This document shows, piece after piece, positions 22,962 through 30,345 of a stretch of DNA of 36,411 nucleotides. The notes beneath the pieces are model-generated. The model was not told where the DNA came from and did not search any database. It was given only the letters and a program-made list of their open reading frames with translations. Position 1 is the first letter of the stretch, and each line of letters opens with the position of its first letter. The DNA comes from Gemmatimonadaceae bacterium (GTDB lineage: Bacteria; Gemmatimonadota; Gemmatimonadetes; Gemmatimonadales; Gemmatimonadaceae): NCBI GenBank assembly GCA_025450035.1, contig JANWIF010000145.1:1-36411 (forward strand). Direction: 5' to 3'. A program made the position numbers and the translations under genes.

Positions 22962-24844
22962 GCGGACGGCGCGCTGCGCCGCGTGGGCGCCGGGGGCGCA
23001 TGTGTGTGTGGGGGCGGGGTCTGGCAGCGTGGCTCGTGGCACTCGCCGCCGTTGCCGGATGCGCGACCACACATCCGGCATCGTCCATCGCCGGCCCCGC
23101 GCGCTCGATCGATCGAGCGTGCGCGCCGGTGGCCGCGTCCGATGCGTGGGTAGAGTGCGCGCTCACGCACATGACGCTGCGAGACAAAGTGGCGCAGATG
23201 GTGTGGCCGCAACTGTACGGCGACTATGTGTCCGCCGACGCGCCGGAGTGGCGGCGGCTCACGGGGCTCGTGCGAGAGCAACATGTAGGCGGCGTCATCA
23301 TGTCGGTTGGCTCGCCGCTGGAGATCGCGGCCAAGCTGAACGCGCTGCAGCGAATGAGCGACCTGCCGCTGCTGGTGAGCGCCGATCTCGAGGCCGGCGC
23401 CGGCTTTCGCGCCCGTGGTGGATATTTCCTGCCTAACGCGATCGACCTCGGGGGCGCGGTGGTTTTCCCGCCCGAAATGGCGCTCGGCGCAAGCGGTGAC
23501 ACCGCGCTGGCGTGGGCGCAGGGGCGCGCCACGGCATCCGAGGGGCGGGCGATCGGCATCACCATCGACTTCGCGCCGGTGCTGGACGTCAACAACAATC
23601 CGGCAAACCCCGTGATCAATACGCGCTCCTTTGGAGAGATCCCGGAGTCGGTAGCGAACATGGGGGTCGCGTACCTGCACGGGATCGAAGCCGGCGGAAT
23701 GATCGCTACGGGGAAGCACTTTCCGGGACACGGCGACACCGGTGTCAACTCGCATCTCGCGCTGCCGGTGGTGGACGCGTCGCGAGCGCGGCTCGACACG
23801 GTAGAGCTGGTGCCGTTTCGTGCGGCAATCGATGCGGGCGTGGGTGCGATCATGACGTTCCACGGCGCGATGCCGGCGTTGGACTCGACCGGGGTACCGG
23901 GCACGTTGTCCGCACCGGTGCTCACCGGGTTGCTACGCGATCAGTTGCACTTCAACGGGTTGATCGTGACCGACGCCATGGACATGCGTGGAGTGCTCGA
24001 CCTGTTCGGCACTCCCGAGGCAATGAAGCGGGCGGTCGCTGCCGGCGCCGACGTACTGCTCATGCCGGCGGACGTTCTGCACGCGATCGATGCTGTCGTG
24101 CAGGGCGTGCAAGAAGGACGCTACGATGAAAAACGCATCGACCAGTCGGTGCGGCGTATCCTGACGCTCAAACGACAGCTCGGTTTACCGGAGGTCCGGC
24201 TGGTGGATCTGGACAGCGCTCGGGCGACGGTTGACGACTCGGCGCACCAGGCGTTGGCCGCGCTCGTGGCCGAGCGATCGATGACGCTGGTGAAAGACTC
24301 GCTCGGGCAAGTCCCGCTCGGACGGCTGAATCACGGCGCGCGCGTGTTGTCGGTGACGTACGCGCATCGGACCGATCTGGGCGCCGGCGTGACGTTCGAC
24401 GCCGAGCTGCGGAGAACCTTTCCTTCGATGCGCGGCGAGTTCGTGAGCGCGGACGACGCCGCTCCGGATTTCTGGCGGTTGCTCGCGGTGGCCGATTCGG
24501 CGGACGTGGTGATCGTGAGCTCGTACCTGGCCGCCGGATCGACGGTGGCGAATCTGTCGGCGCCGCGCGGGTTCGTGGAGTTCGTCGAAGAACTCGTGCA
24601 CCGCGGAGCGCACCCGGTGATGGTGTCGCTCGGCAATCCGTATTTGTTGCAGCAGGTGACCGACGTGTCGGCGTATCTTGTGGCGTGGAGCGGCGCGCCC
24701 GTGTCGCAGCGCGCGGCCGCGCGGGCGCTGCTCGGGTTGGCGCCGATCGGTGGACGATTGCCGATCAGCATTCCGCCGGTGGCGCGCGTTGGCGACGGAC
24801 TGGTGCGCGCGGTGCTGCCCGCCTCGACGTCGAGCGCGCGGTAA
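22958..24844 (+). CDS. Glycoside hydrolase family 3 lipoprotein (beta-N-acetylhexosaminidase-like)
   Basis: A 628-residue exported GH3 enzyme. The signal sequence has an arginine-rich start and ends in the lipobox VAGC. The barrel shows ADLEAGAG, FAPVLDVNNNPANPVINTRSFG, KHFPGHGDTGVNSH, where a conserved His-Asp region supports acid-base catalysis in NagZ-type enzymes, and VTDAMDMRGV containing the nucleophile aspartate. A C-terminal alpha/beta domain (VVIVSSYLAAGS, VMVSLGNPYLL, GAPVSQRAAARALLG) follows, as in larger GH3 hexosaminidases. The likely role is peptidoglycan or chitooligosaccharide turnover outside the cytoplasm. GTG at 22958 is chosen because it overlaps the YggX-like stop; ATG at 23000 is the alternative and begins closer to the hydrophobic core. 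Confidence 0.9.
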   Translation: MSGRRAAPRGRRGRMCVWGRGLAAWLVALAAVAGCATTHPASSIAGPARSIDRACAPVAASDAWVECALTHMTLRDKVAQMVWPQLYGDYVSADAPEWRRLTGLVREQHVGGVIMSVGSPLEIAAKLNALQRMSDLPLLVSADLEAGAGFRARGGYFLPNAIDLGGAVVFPPEMALGASGDTALAWAQGRATASEGRAIGITIDFAPVLDVNNNPANPVINTRSFGEIPESVANMGVAYLHGIEAGGMIATGKHFPGHGDTGVNSHLALPVVDASRARLDTVELVPFRAAIDAGVGAIMTFHGAMPALDSTGVPGTLSAPVLTGLLRDQLHFNGLIVTDAMDMRGVLDLFGTPEAMKRAVAAGADVLLMPADVLHAIDAVVQGVQEGRYDEKRIDQSVRRILTLKRQLGLPEVRLVDLDSARATVDDSAHQALAALVAERSMTLVKDSLGQVPLGRLNHGARVLSVTYAHRTDLGAGVTFDAELRRTFPSMRGEFVSADDAAPDFWRLLAVADSADVVIVSSYLAAGSTVANLSAPRGFVEFVEELVHRGAHPVMVSLGNPYLLQQVTDVSAYLVAWSGAPVSQRAAARALLGLAPIGGRLPISIPPVARVGDGLVRAVLPASTSSAR

Positions 24845-24944
24845 CCGCCGCGTCGCCGATTTGACGGCGGCACTCGGCGCCGATATAGTCGCGTACGGTC
24901 ACGATACGGCCAATTCGTACGCAAACGCAACGAAATAGCGAGGC

Positions 24945-24974
24945 TTGACATTAGTCACAATCCGTGACTAATTC
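24945..24974 (+). promoter_or_regulatory. Promoter of the NrtR-type gene, probably leaderless
   Basis: A consensus TTGACA at 24945-24950 is followed after 18 bases by TAATTC at 24969-24974. Transcription would begin near 24981-24982, which is the ATG of the gene, so the mRNA would lack a leader. The operator palindrome fills the spacer and overlaps the -10 box. Confidence 0.65.
24950..24972. promoter_or_regulatory. Operator: perfect palindrome ATTAGTCAC-N5-GTGACTAAT
   Basis: A perfect 9-bp inverted repeat with a 5-base centre lies between the -35 and -10 boxes of the Nudix regulator gene. NrtR-type regulators bind palindromes of this size with TAGTCA-like half sites, so autoregulation is the likely meaning. 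No second copy was seen in the window, so any metabolic target genes lie elsewhere. Confidence 0.75.
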
Positions 24975-24981
24975 GTTACCG

Positions 24982-25704
24982 ATGCCCGATCGCTCCTCAT
25001 CCGCAGCCAACCGGTCGACCGCGCGCCGCACGCCGCTTTCGGTCGATGTCGTGCCGCTCACACCCCACGGCCGACAACTCACCACGCTGCTCGTTCGAGC
25101 CGCCGATCCGCGATCCCGCCAGCGGTGGGAGTTGCCGTGGGATGCGATGCGGGGTGACGAAACGCTGGACGATGCTGCCGCTCGCCTCGTGCGCGCCGCG
25201 CTCGGCACCGCGCCGGGGCTTCTGGAACAGATCGCGGCGTTTGGCGATCGGCAGCGGCATCCGGCGGACGCGATGGTGTCGGTGGCGTACCTGGCACTCG
25301 TCGCGGAGGGCACCGCCGTGCCGATTGGCGGCGACGCGGCGTGGTTTCCGGTGGACGAGCTGCCGCCCATATCGCCGAGGCAGCGGGCGATGGTGGATGG
25401 GGCGATGCGCGCGGTGCGGATGCGTCTCGACCAGTCGCCGATCGCGTTCTCTCTCTTGCCGCAGACGTTCACGCTGAGCCAGCTCCAGGAGGTGTACGAG
25501 TTGCTGCTCGGGCGGCGGTTGCACAAGGCCAGCTTCCGGCGGGCGCTCCACGCGTCGTGGCTGGTGGAGCCTACCGACGAGTGGCGCAGCGAGGGGCGCG
25601 GCCGACCGGCGCAGCTGTTTCGCTATGCTCCGCGGAAACGGCGCGGCGGTCGTCGCGGGGTGCGCTTCGAGGGATTGGGGGTGGCGGCGGCTGAACGATC
25701 GTGA
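24982..25704 (+). CDS. NrtR-type Nudix-domain transcriptional regulator
   Basis: A 240-residue protein. Residues about 15-140 form a Nudix-like fold (LSVDVVPLTPHGRQLTTLLVRA, WELPWDAMRGDETLDDAAARLVRAALG), but the Nudix catalytic box is not intact, as is usual for NrtR regulators, which sense rather than cut nucleotides. The C-terminal winged helix (FTLSQLQEVYELLLGRRLHKASFRRAL, GRPAQLFRYAP) matches NrtR. Family members control NAD synthesis or sugar genes in response to ADP-ribose-like ligands. ATG at 24982 is chosen over the GTG at 24964 because that GTG lies inside the operator and before the predicted transcription start. No NAD-synthesis gene is adjacent, so the regulon is unknown. Confidence 0.82.
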   Translation: MPDRSSSAANRSTARRTPLSVDVVPLTPHGRQLTTLLVRAADPRSRQRWELPWDAMRGDETLDDAAARLVRAALGTAPGLLEQIAAFGDRQRHPADAMVSVAYLALVAEGTAVPIGGDAAWFPVDELPPISPRQRAMVDGAMRAVRMRLDQSPIAFSLLPQTFTLSQLQEVYELLLGRRLHKASFRRALHASWLVEPTDEWRSEGRGRPAQLFRYAPRKRRGGRRGVRFEGLGVAAAERS

Positions 25705-25792
25705 CCGAAGGCTGACACATCCGGGACGGCGCGGCCCTTGCTGTACGTGACCCTTTAGTGGCAATATGTGTATAAGGACAAAGGAGGCCATC

Positions 25793-26173
25793 GTGGGAGC
25801 TGAACGCCGCAACCGCAGCCGGTCATCGTCCCGCATCCTGGCGGGCAGTCCGAACGCGCGCGCGCGTTCGGCGGCGGTCGACTCGGCGAAGCCCGATGCG
25901 GAGTCGCGCGTCATCACGCTCCGTGACGGCGTCCGTTCGTTGGTCACGGTCGTCGCTCGTCTGGTGTCGGAGGACGTGCCGGCCGGACAGGACAGCGCGC
26001 GGCTGGTCGTGCGCTTCGAATGTCTGGCCCCGCCCCGCCGCTCGGTACGGGTCGCGACGGTGCGAGCGCGGTCGCTTCACGCGGTCGATGACGAGTCGCT
26101 CCGCCTGCTCGCCGAAGTCCCCGCGACTCGCGTCCGGCGGGCCGCCCTGCAACGATGCGGAGGCGGCGGGTAG
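25793..26173 (+). CDS. Small protein of unknown function
   Basis: A 126-residue protein starting at a GTG with an excellent ribosome-binding site, AAGGAGG six bases upstream. The first 40 residues are rich in serine and arginine and look disordered. Residues about 45-115 form a compact segment with beta-like stretches (SRVITLRDGVRSLVTVVARLV, SARLVVRFECLA, SVRVATVRARSL, LRLLAEVP). I recognise no family. The similarity of VITLRDG to short regulatory or PilZ-like strands is too weak to use. It stands alone between the Nudix regulator and a small minus-strand gene. Confidence 0.6.
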   Translation: MGAERRNRSRSSSRILAGSPNARARSAAVDSAKPDAESRVITLRDGVRSLVTVVARLVSEDVPAGQDSARLVVRFECLAPPRRSVRVATVRARSLHAVDDESLRLLAEVPATRVRRAALQRCGGGG

Positions 26174-26245
26174 CGGGGCGCCTATTCAGGCCAAGTTACA
26201 CAATGTACGCGAGGGCGCCCCGAATTGTCGGCGCCACTCGTCGCA

Positions 26246-26560
26246 TCACGCGTGTGCGTCCGCTGTGCCGCCAGTCGATGGGCGCAACTCAGCCGGTGGC
26301 GCCGACCGATGCGCCTGCCATAGCAGAAGTCCGCGGGCGACGGACACGTTGTCGGCGGCAATTCCATACAATTCGCGGAACGCAAGCGCCTGCGTCGATG
26401 CGCTCGCTTCGGCGATGACGGGAGGTACGTGTCCGTCGCGACGACGAGCATCACCGCGTCGCTCCACGGCCAAGCGGCAGTGCACGGCCGCGCCTTCGGT
26501 CGAGGTAGTCTCGATCGTCACTAAGCCACCGCCGGGAAGTTCACGCAAATAGAGAAGCAC
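26246..26560 (-). CDS. Small hypothetical protein
   Basis: A 104-residue protein from a GTG start at 26560. The N-terminal half reads as a beta-rich unit (LLYLRELPGGGLVTIETTS, VHCRLAVERRGD) and the second half as a helix (VIAEASASTQALAFRELYGIAADNVSVARGLLLW). It may be real: the composition is balanced and the frame fills the gap between two genes. However, the ribosome-binding site is weak and no family is recognised. It lies 54 bases downstream of the LigD-type gene on the same strand and could be co-transcribed with it. Confidence 0.42.
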   Translation of the reverse strand: MLLYLRELPGGGLVTIETTSTEGAAVHCRLAVERRGDARRRDGHVPPVIAEASASTQALAFRELYGIAADNVSVARGLLLWQAHRSAPPAELRPSTGGTADAHA

Positions 26561-26614
26561 AACGCCACGCGAAAAGTGTGAGGTCGGCGGTCGTGGAAAC
26601 GCGATGCGTTATCG

Positions 26615-27721
26615 TCATCGATTGTTTACTGCGGACCGTGGTCCGTCACGCGGTTGGGCGGCGGCCCGCAGTGCGCGCGCGCTATTGCGCCGCTGCATGG
26701 CGGGTCCCCACAGATCGCCTAGCCGCGCGACACGATCAGGAATGGTGGCCATGGTGAATGCGCGGAGGTCGAGCGTAGGCGTTACCTCATCCCAAGCAAG
26801 TGGTGTGGAAACAGTGGCGCCCTTGCGTGCCCGCACGGCGTATACAGCCACGACACTCTTTCCTCTCATGTTCTGAATACAATCCAAGTACACCGTTCCG
26901 TGGGGACGGTTCTGCAGTGCGCGCTGCATCGTGGTCTCGCCAGAATGGGCCTCCACCACGCGCCCCGCGACGAGCTGTGCTATGGCAAGCGCGGTGTCGT
27001 ACGATGCGCCGGCTGGGAGCGGGAGAGCGACGTGGATGCCGCGCGAGCCGGAAGTTTTCGGGACACCGCGCAACCCCAATTGGGTGAGCTCCTGATTGAT
27101 CCAGCGCGCGGCCGCAACGACGCGGCCAAATGTGACGCCGGGACCGGGATCGAGATCGATGATGGCGTAGTCGGCGGTGTCGAGGGACGTTACGCGCGAC
27201 ATCCATGGGTCGACTGAAATACAACCGAGTTGGACCGTGTAGAGCAGGGTCATCAGGTCGCCGCCAATGAAGCGGCGCTGTCGATCACCAGCGGTATCGG
27301 CGATTTCCTCCACGCGCACGCCCGCAGGCACGTGCTCGCCGGCGTTCTGCTGGAAGAACATCTCGCCGGCTATCCCGTCGGGGGTGCGCTTGAGGACGAG
27401 CGGGCGGTCGGCAATGCGCGGGAGGATTATTGGCGCAAGCGTGGCATAGTAGCGCATGACGTCGCCCTTGGTGACACCGTCGTCGGGGAAGTACACCTTG
27501 TCCAACGCCGAGACATTGAGCTCGCGGCCGCGCGTGACGCGCAACGTGCCGGCGCCACCCTTACGCTCGATCTCGGTCAGTTGGGCGACGATCGCGTTAT
27601 CGGAACTGGACCGACCCGGGGTCGTCGATTCCGCGGGCCCGGACCGGGGTCGAGGTCCGGACTTGAGCTGGGGGCGCGGGCGCGTCTTACTTGAGCGGGA
27701 GCGGGGGCGACGAGATGGCAT
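26615..27721 (-). CDS. LigD-type DNA primase/polymerase domain protein, stand-alone
   Basis: A 368-residue protein of the archaeo-eukaryotic primase superfamily, the polymerase domain of bacterial end-joining LigD. Motifs are LDKVYFPDDGVTKGDV, RPLVLKRTPDGI, FFQQNAGEH, the metal-binding DLDP in YAIIDLDPGPGVTFG, KTSGSRGIHVALPL, and the final TVSTPLAWDEV. No ligase or nuclease domain is fused, and no Ku gene is in the window. The first 60 residues are basic and proline-rich, probably disordered. The ATG at 27721 with GGAG upstream is preferred over a longer reading. It likely fills gaps or adds ribonucleotides at DNA ends, with partners encoded elsewhere. Confidence 0.93.
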   Translation of the reverse strand: MPSRRPRSRSSKTRPRPQLKSGPRPRSGPAESTTPGRSSSDNAIVAQLTEIERKGGAGTLRVTRGRELNVSALDKVYFPDDGVTKGDVMRYYATLAPIILPRIADRPLVLKRTPDGIAGEMFFQQNAGEHVPAGVRVEEIADTAGDRQRRFIGGDLMTLLYTVQLGCISVDPWMSRVTSLDTADYAIIDLDPGPGVTFGRVVAAARWINQELTQLGLRGVPKTSGSRGIHVALPLPAGASYDTALAIAQLVAGRVVEAHSGETTMQRALQNRPHGTVYLDCIQNMRGKSVVAVYAVRARKGATVSTPLAWDEVTPTLDLRAFTMATIPDRVARLGDLWGPAMQRRNSARALRAAAQPRDGPRSAVNNR

Positions 27722-27806
27722 TCGGACTCCGTCCGGGGATGACGCGTCGCAATGCGTAGTACCAGGTAGGTGGATGCACAAGGTGTGCACACTTCGCCGC
27801 GGCTGC

Positions 27807-27836
27807 AAAAAAACTCCGGCAAGTACCGGAGTTTTT
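27807..27836. terminator. Two-way rho-independent terminator
   Basis: CTCCGG and CCGGAG form the stem with a 6-base loop CAAGTA, flanked by seven A on the left and five T on the right, so it has a T-run in both directions. It lies 44 bases after the stop of the second cold-shock gene on the minus strand and upstream of the LigD-type gene, insulating the two. Confidence 0.9.
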
Positions 27837-27879
27837 CAGTGACGTCGTTGGGCCTAGGGGAAGAGGATAGCTGGCGCGA

Positions 27880-28086
27880 TCAGACTTTCTGCACCTCTGC
27901 TGCCTGGGGACCCTTCTGGCCTTGCACGATTTCAAATTCGACTTGGTCGCCTTCGGCTAAAGACTTGAATCCGTTGCCTTGGATTGCGCTGAAGTGGACG
28001 AACACATCGGGGCCACCTTCACGCGAGATGAAGCCGTAGCCTTTTGCATCGTTGAACCACTTCACGGTTCCGGTAATGCGAGACAT
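27880..28086 (-). CDS. Cold-shock domain protein (CspA family), second copy
   Basis: A 68-residue cold-shock domain protein, clearly a paralogue of the gene at 266-475. It carries [13 protein letters not shown] and [16 protein letters not shown]; the RNA-binding aromatics are intact. The ATG at 28086 is preceded by a purine-rich GAGGGAAGG. It has its own terminator. A TTTAAAT-like box about 110 bases upstream (near 28198-28204) may be its -10 element, though no good -35 box is seen. The 261-base gap 28087-28347 otherwise shows no gene. Which of the two paralogues responds to cold cannot be told. Confidence 0.96.
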   Translation of the reverse strand: MSRITGTVKWFNDAKGYGFISREGGPDVFVHFSAIQGNGFKSLAEGDQVEFEIVQGQKGPQAAEVQKV

Positions 28087-28347
28087 GGTACCTTCCCTCT
28101 CCCCTGCTGGGGCGAAACTGTGACGCAGGATCCCGCGCGAGCGGATCGGAACCGTGAGGTCCACGAATCTGCTCAGCGTCATCGTGGGACGAGCCGCAAT
28201 TTAAACATCCGAGATTCTGGATGCCACGACGCTACCCGGCCTGGCACTTCATGAATCGGGCCATTAGTGAGCGGTGCGGCCGGATGCGAACCGGTAGCGA
28301 CACGATACGCTTGTGCTGCCGACAATGCGGCGGAACTGCCGAGTGTG

Positions 28348-28557
28348 CTAGGCGGCGCCGGCGATGTAGCGTGCGATGCGTCCGCAGTTGGCGCAGCGCA
28401 ACGTGACGTGGCAGCGCGGGGGTGGAGGAGTGAAGTCCGGGTCGCGCAGGATATCACCGGAGCAGGATGGGCAGCTGAGTGGCATACCGTTGCGATCGTG
28501 TGAAATCAGCTGGAGCGCTTGAGCGGGGTTGTACGTGGCCGGTCGAGGCTTACGCAT
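28348..28557 (-). CDS. Small zinc-ribbon protein
   Basis: A 69-residue protein with two cysteine pairs, CPSC near residue 29 and CANC near residue 55, about 25 residues apart, which is the layout of a zinc ribbon. The start is well supported by GGAGGAATCA directly before the ATG at 28557. The function is unknown; small zinc ribbons of this kind often bind nucleic acid or partner proteins. The 280-base gap 28558-28837 upstream contains only an A/T-rich palindrome, ATACACTGTAT at 28769-28779, which might mark a promoter. Confidence 0.75.
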   Translation of the reverse strand: MRKPRPATYNPAQALQLISHDRNGMPLSCPSCSGDILRDPDFTPPPPRCHVTLRCANCGRIARYIAGAA

Positions 28558-28837
28558 TGATTCCTCCAGGGTGAACCACAGCGGCGTCTGTTCGGCCGAA
28601 GCGGACGCCGATCAACCACGGGGGGGCCTGTTACGCCCCGTCAACCTCCTCCCCCCACGTAGGAGAAACGCTTCGCGGTGCGAGAACGTTGTCGCGGTGG
28701 GGCAAGCGGAGGCGGGTGCACGCCAGCGGGCCGAGTTGGAGCTCGCGCGAGGCACGCCGATTGGCTAGATACACTGTATACCACCCGGGTTGCCAACGCG
28801 TTCCCTAAATTGGCGACGGGCGCGCTACGGCCGCCTC

Positions 28838-29059
28838 TTAGCCGGCGTAGACGATCTCGCCCTCTTCGTCGATGCCGAGCTCCTGCTGCATATCGCAAAC
28901 GCCACAGACTTTCACTGCGCGCCATGCAACGCCCAACTCGCTGCGCACCGCAGCGGTGGCTGGCTTCACTATCAGCTTCTTGTAGCTATACTCGCCGCAG
29001 TTCTCGCATGCGTGTGCTTTGGCGATTCGCTCGGCCCGCTCACGAGTGATTTTTGCCAA
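28838..29059 (-). CDS. Small zinc-ribbon protein downstream of the stomatin gene
   Basis: A 73-residue protein starting at TTG 29059, with AAAGG about seven bases upstream. It has CENC near residue 18 and CGVC near residue 52, again a zinc-ribbon spacing, and a basic N-terminal helix (KITRERAERIAKAHA). It starts only three bases after the stomatin stop, so the two are surely co-transcribed. The close pairing suggests a linked role, but stomatin operons usually carry NfeD instead, so the relation is unexplained. It is not similar enough to the zinc ribbon at 28348 to be called a duplicate. Confidence 0.75.
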   Translation of the reverse strand: MAKITRERAERIAKAHACENCGEYSYKKLIVKPATAAVRSELGVAWRAVKVCGVCDMQQELGIDEEGEIVYAG

Positions 29060-29062
29060 GCG

Positions 29063-30181
29063 TCAACCTTTCTGCGGTTCGGACGACGGACCCGCGGCAG
29101 GCGGAATGCCAAGAAGCGGAGGGAATGTAACCGTCGCGTTTGGTGTAGGGCGGGATGTGTCTGCAGGCTTCCCGCTGCCCGACGAAGACTCGTCGGCGCG
29201 GCCTCCGGTTCCGGTTCGCCCCATGAGCTCGCGTAGGCCGCCGAGTGCGCCCATGACGCCCGCGGCTTCGGCCGGGAGGAAAATTGTAGAGCCCTTGCCC
29301 TGCGTTAGCACAGGGAGGGCCTCGAGATACTTGAGACCAAGGAGGTAGAGTGACACCTCGCCCGGAGGCAGCACCGCGCCGATGCGGCGAATGGCTTCTG
29401 CCTCCGCCTCGGCCATTGCCAGGCGTGCCGTCGCGAGACCTTGGGCGCGAAGCACCGAGGCCTCGGACTCGCCCTGCGCCCGGCTCACCTGCGACTGCTG
29501 GACGCCCTCGGACTCGAGAATCGCCGCGCGCTTGGACGCTTCGGCGTTGGTCACTGCCGCGCGGCGTTCGCGTTCGGCGCGCATCTGCAGTTCCATCGAC
29601 TGTTGGATGTCGCGTGGCGGCTCGATGCTCTGCAACTCGACGCGCGTCACATCGACGCCCCAGCCAATGGACGCTTCCTCTATGATCTCGCGCATGCGCT
29701 TGTTGATCTGGTCGCGGCTCGCGAGCGTGCTATCGAGTTCCATCTCGCCCACGATGTTGCGCAGCGTGGTGCGAGTGAGTGTCTCGAGGGCAAACGGAAG
29801 ATTCTGCACGGCGTACGTGGCCTTCTGTGGATCGGCGACGCGGTAGTACAGCACCGCATCGATGTCGATGGTCACGTTGTCTTTGGTGATCACCGACTGG
29901 CTCGGAAAGTTGAGCACCTGTTCGCGCAGGTCGATACGCGTGGTGGACCCGGCGATGAGCCGCCTGTTGCCACTTGCATCGCCTACCGCGTAGCGGACAT
30001 CGATGGCGCGCGGCCGCTCAAATCCCGGGATGAGGATGTTGAGTCCGGAGCGTGCAATGCGATTGAACCGCCCCAGGCGCTCGATGACCATGACCTCTGC
30101 TTGTCCCACCACCTTGAAGGTCTTGCTGACGACAAACAGGCCGACGACGATGATGAGTCCGAGGATGATCAGGCCGGTCAT
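29063..30181 (-). CDS. Stomatin/prohibitin-family (SPFH) membrane protein
   Basis: A 372-residue protein with an N-terminal membrane helix (LIILGLIIVVGLFVV) followed by the SPFH domain: VMVIERLGRFNRIARSGLNILIPG, REQVLNFPSQSVITKDNVTIDIDAVLYYRV, LRNIVGEMELDSTLASRD, WGVDVTRVELQSIEPP. A long alanine/glutamate coiled coil follows (AERERRAAVTNAEASKRAAILESEG), and the C-terminal tail is glycine- and proline-rich. It resembles QmcA and other bacterial stomatins that form membrane cages and help control proteases. The ATG at 30181 begins the membrane helix; the longer open frame runs into repeat element E. Confidence 0.93.
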   Translation of the reverse strand: MTGLIILGLIIVVGLFVVSKTFKVVGQAEVMVIERLGRFNRIARSGLNILIPGFERPRAIDVRYAVGDASGNRRLIAGSTTRIDLREQVLNFPSQSVITKDNVTIDIDAVLYYRVADPQKATYAVQNLPFALETLTRTTLRNIVGEMELDSTLASRDQINKRMREIIEEASIGWGVDVTRVELQSIEPPRDIQQSMELQMRAERERRAAVTNAEASKRAAILESEGVQQSQVSRAQGESEASVLRAQGLATARLAMAEAEAEAIRRIGAVLPPGEVSLYLLGLKYLEALPVLTQGKGSTIFLPAEAAGVMGALGGLRELMGRTGTGGRADESSSGSGKPADTSRPTPNATVTFPPLLGIPPAAGPSSEPQKG

Positions 30182-30345
30182 AGGGGCTGAGGCAAGAGGG
30201 AAGAGGAAAGAGGCGAAAGTAGATAGGCGAGAACCACTCGCCACCGATCTCCAATCTAAGAGTAACCGTCTCGTCCAGCCGCGGCAGACAGGAATACCCC
30301 GCGCCCGATTCGCTACTACCCCTCTTACTTCTCGCCTGTTGTCTC
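30182..30345. repeat. Heptad-repeat inverted element E
   Basis: The left arm at 30195-30229 consists of five 7-base units of the type AGAGGGA and AGAGGCG. The right arm (about 30311-30338) has CGCTACTA and CCCTCTTACTTCTCG, an imperfect inverted counterpart related to the right arm of element B. The element occupies the gap between the stomatin start and the TolB-like stop, and that stop codon (30325-30327) lies within the right arm. Confidence 0.65.

Noticed and set aside
28262-28315. A tRNA-like stretch: CCGG, then TTCGCAT, then CCGG on the minus strand, resembling a T-arm
   Set aside because: No acceptor stem, D-arm or anticodon arm can be built around it, and the T-loop differs from TTCRANY.
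28769-28779. A/T-rich palindrome ATACACTGTAT in a GC-rich gap
   Set aside because: It is short and single in the window, and no well-spaced -35 box was found on either strand, so it was not listed as an operator or promoter.
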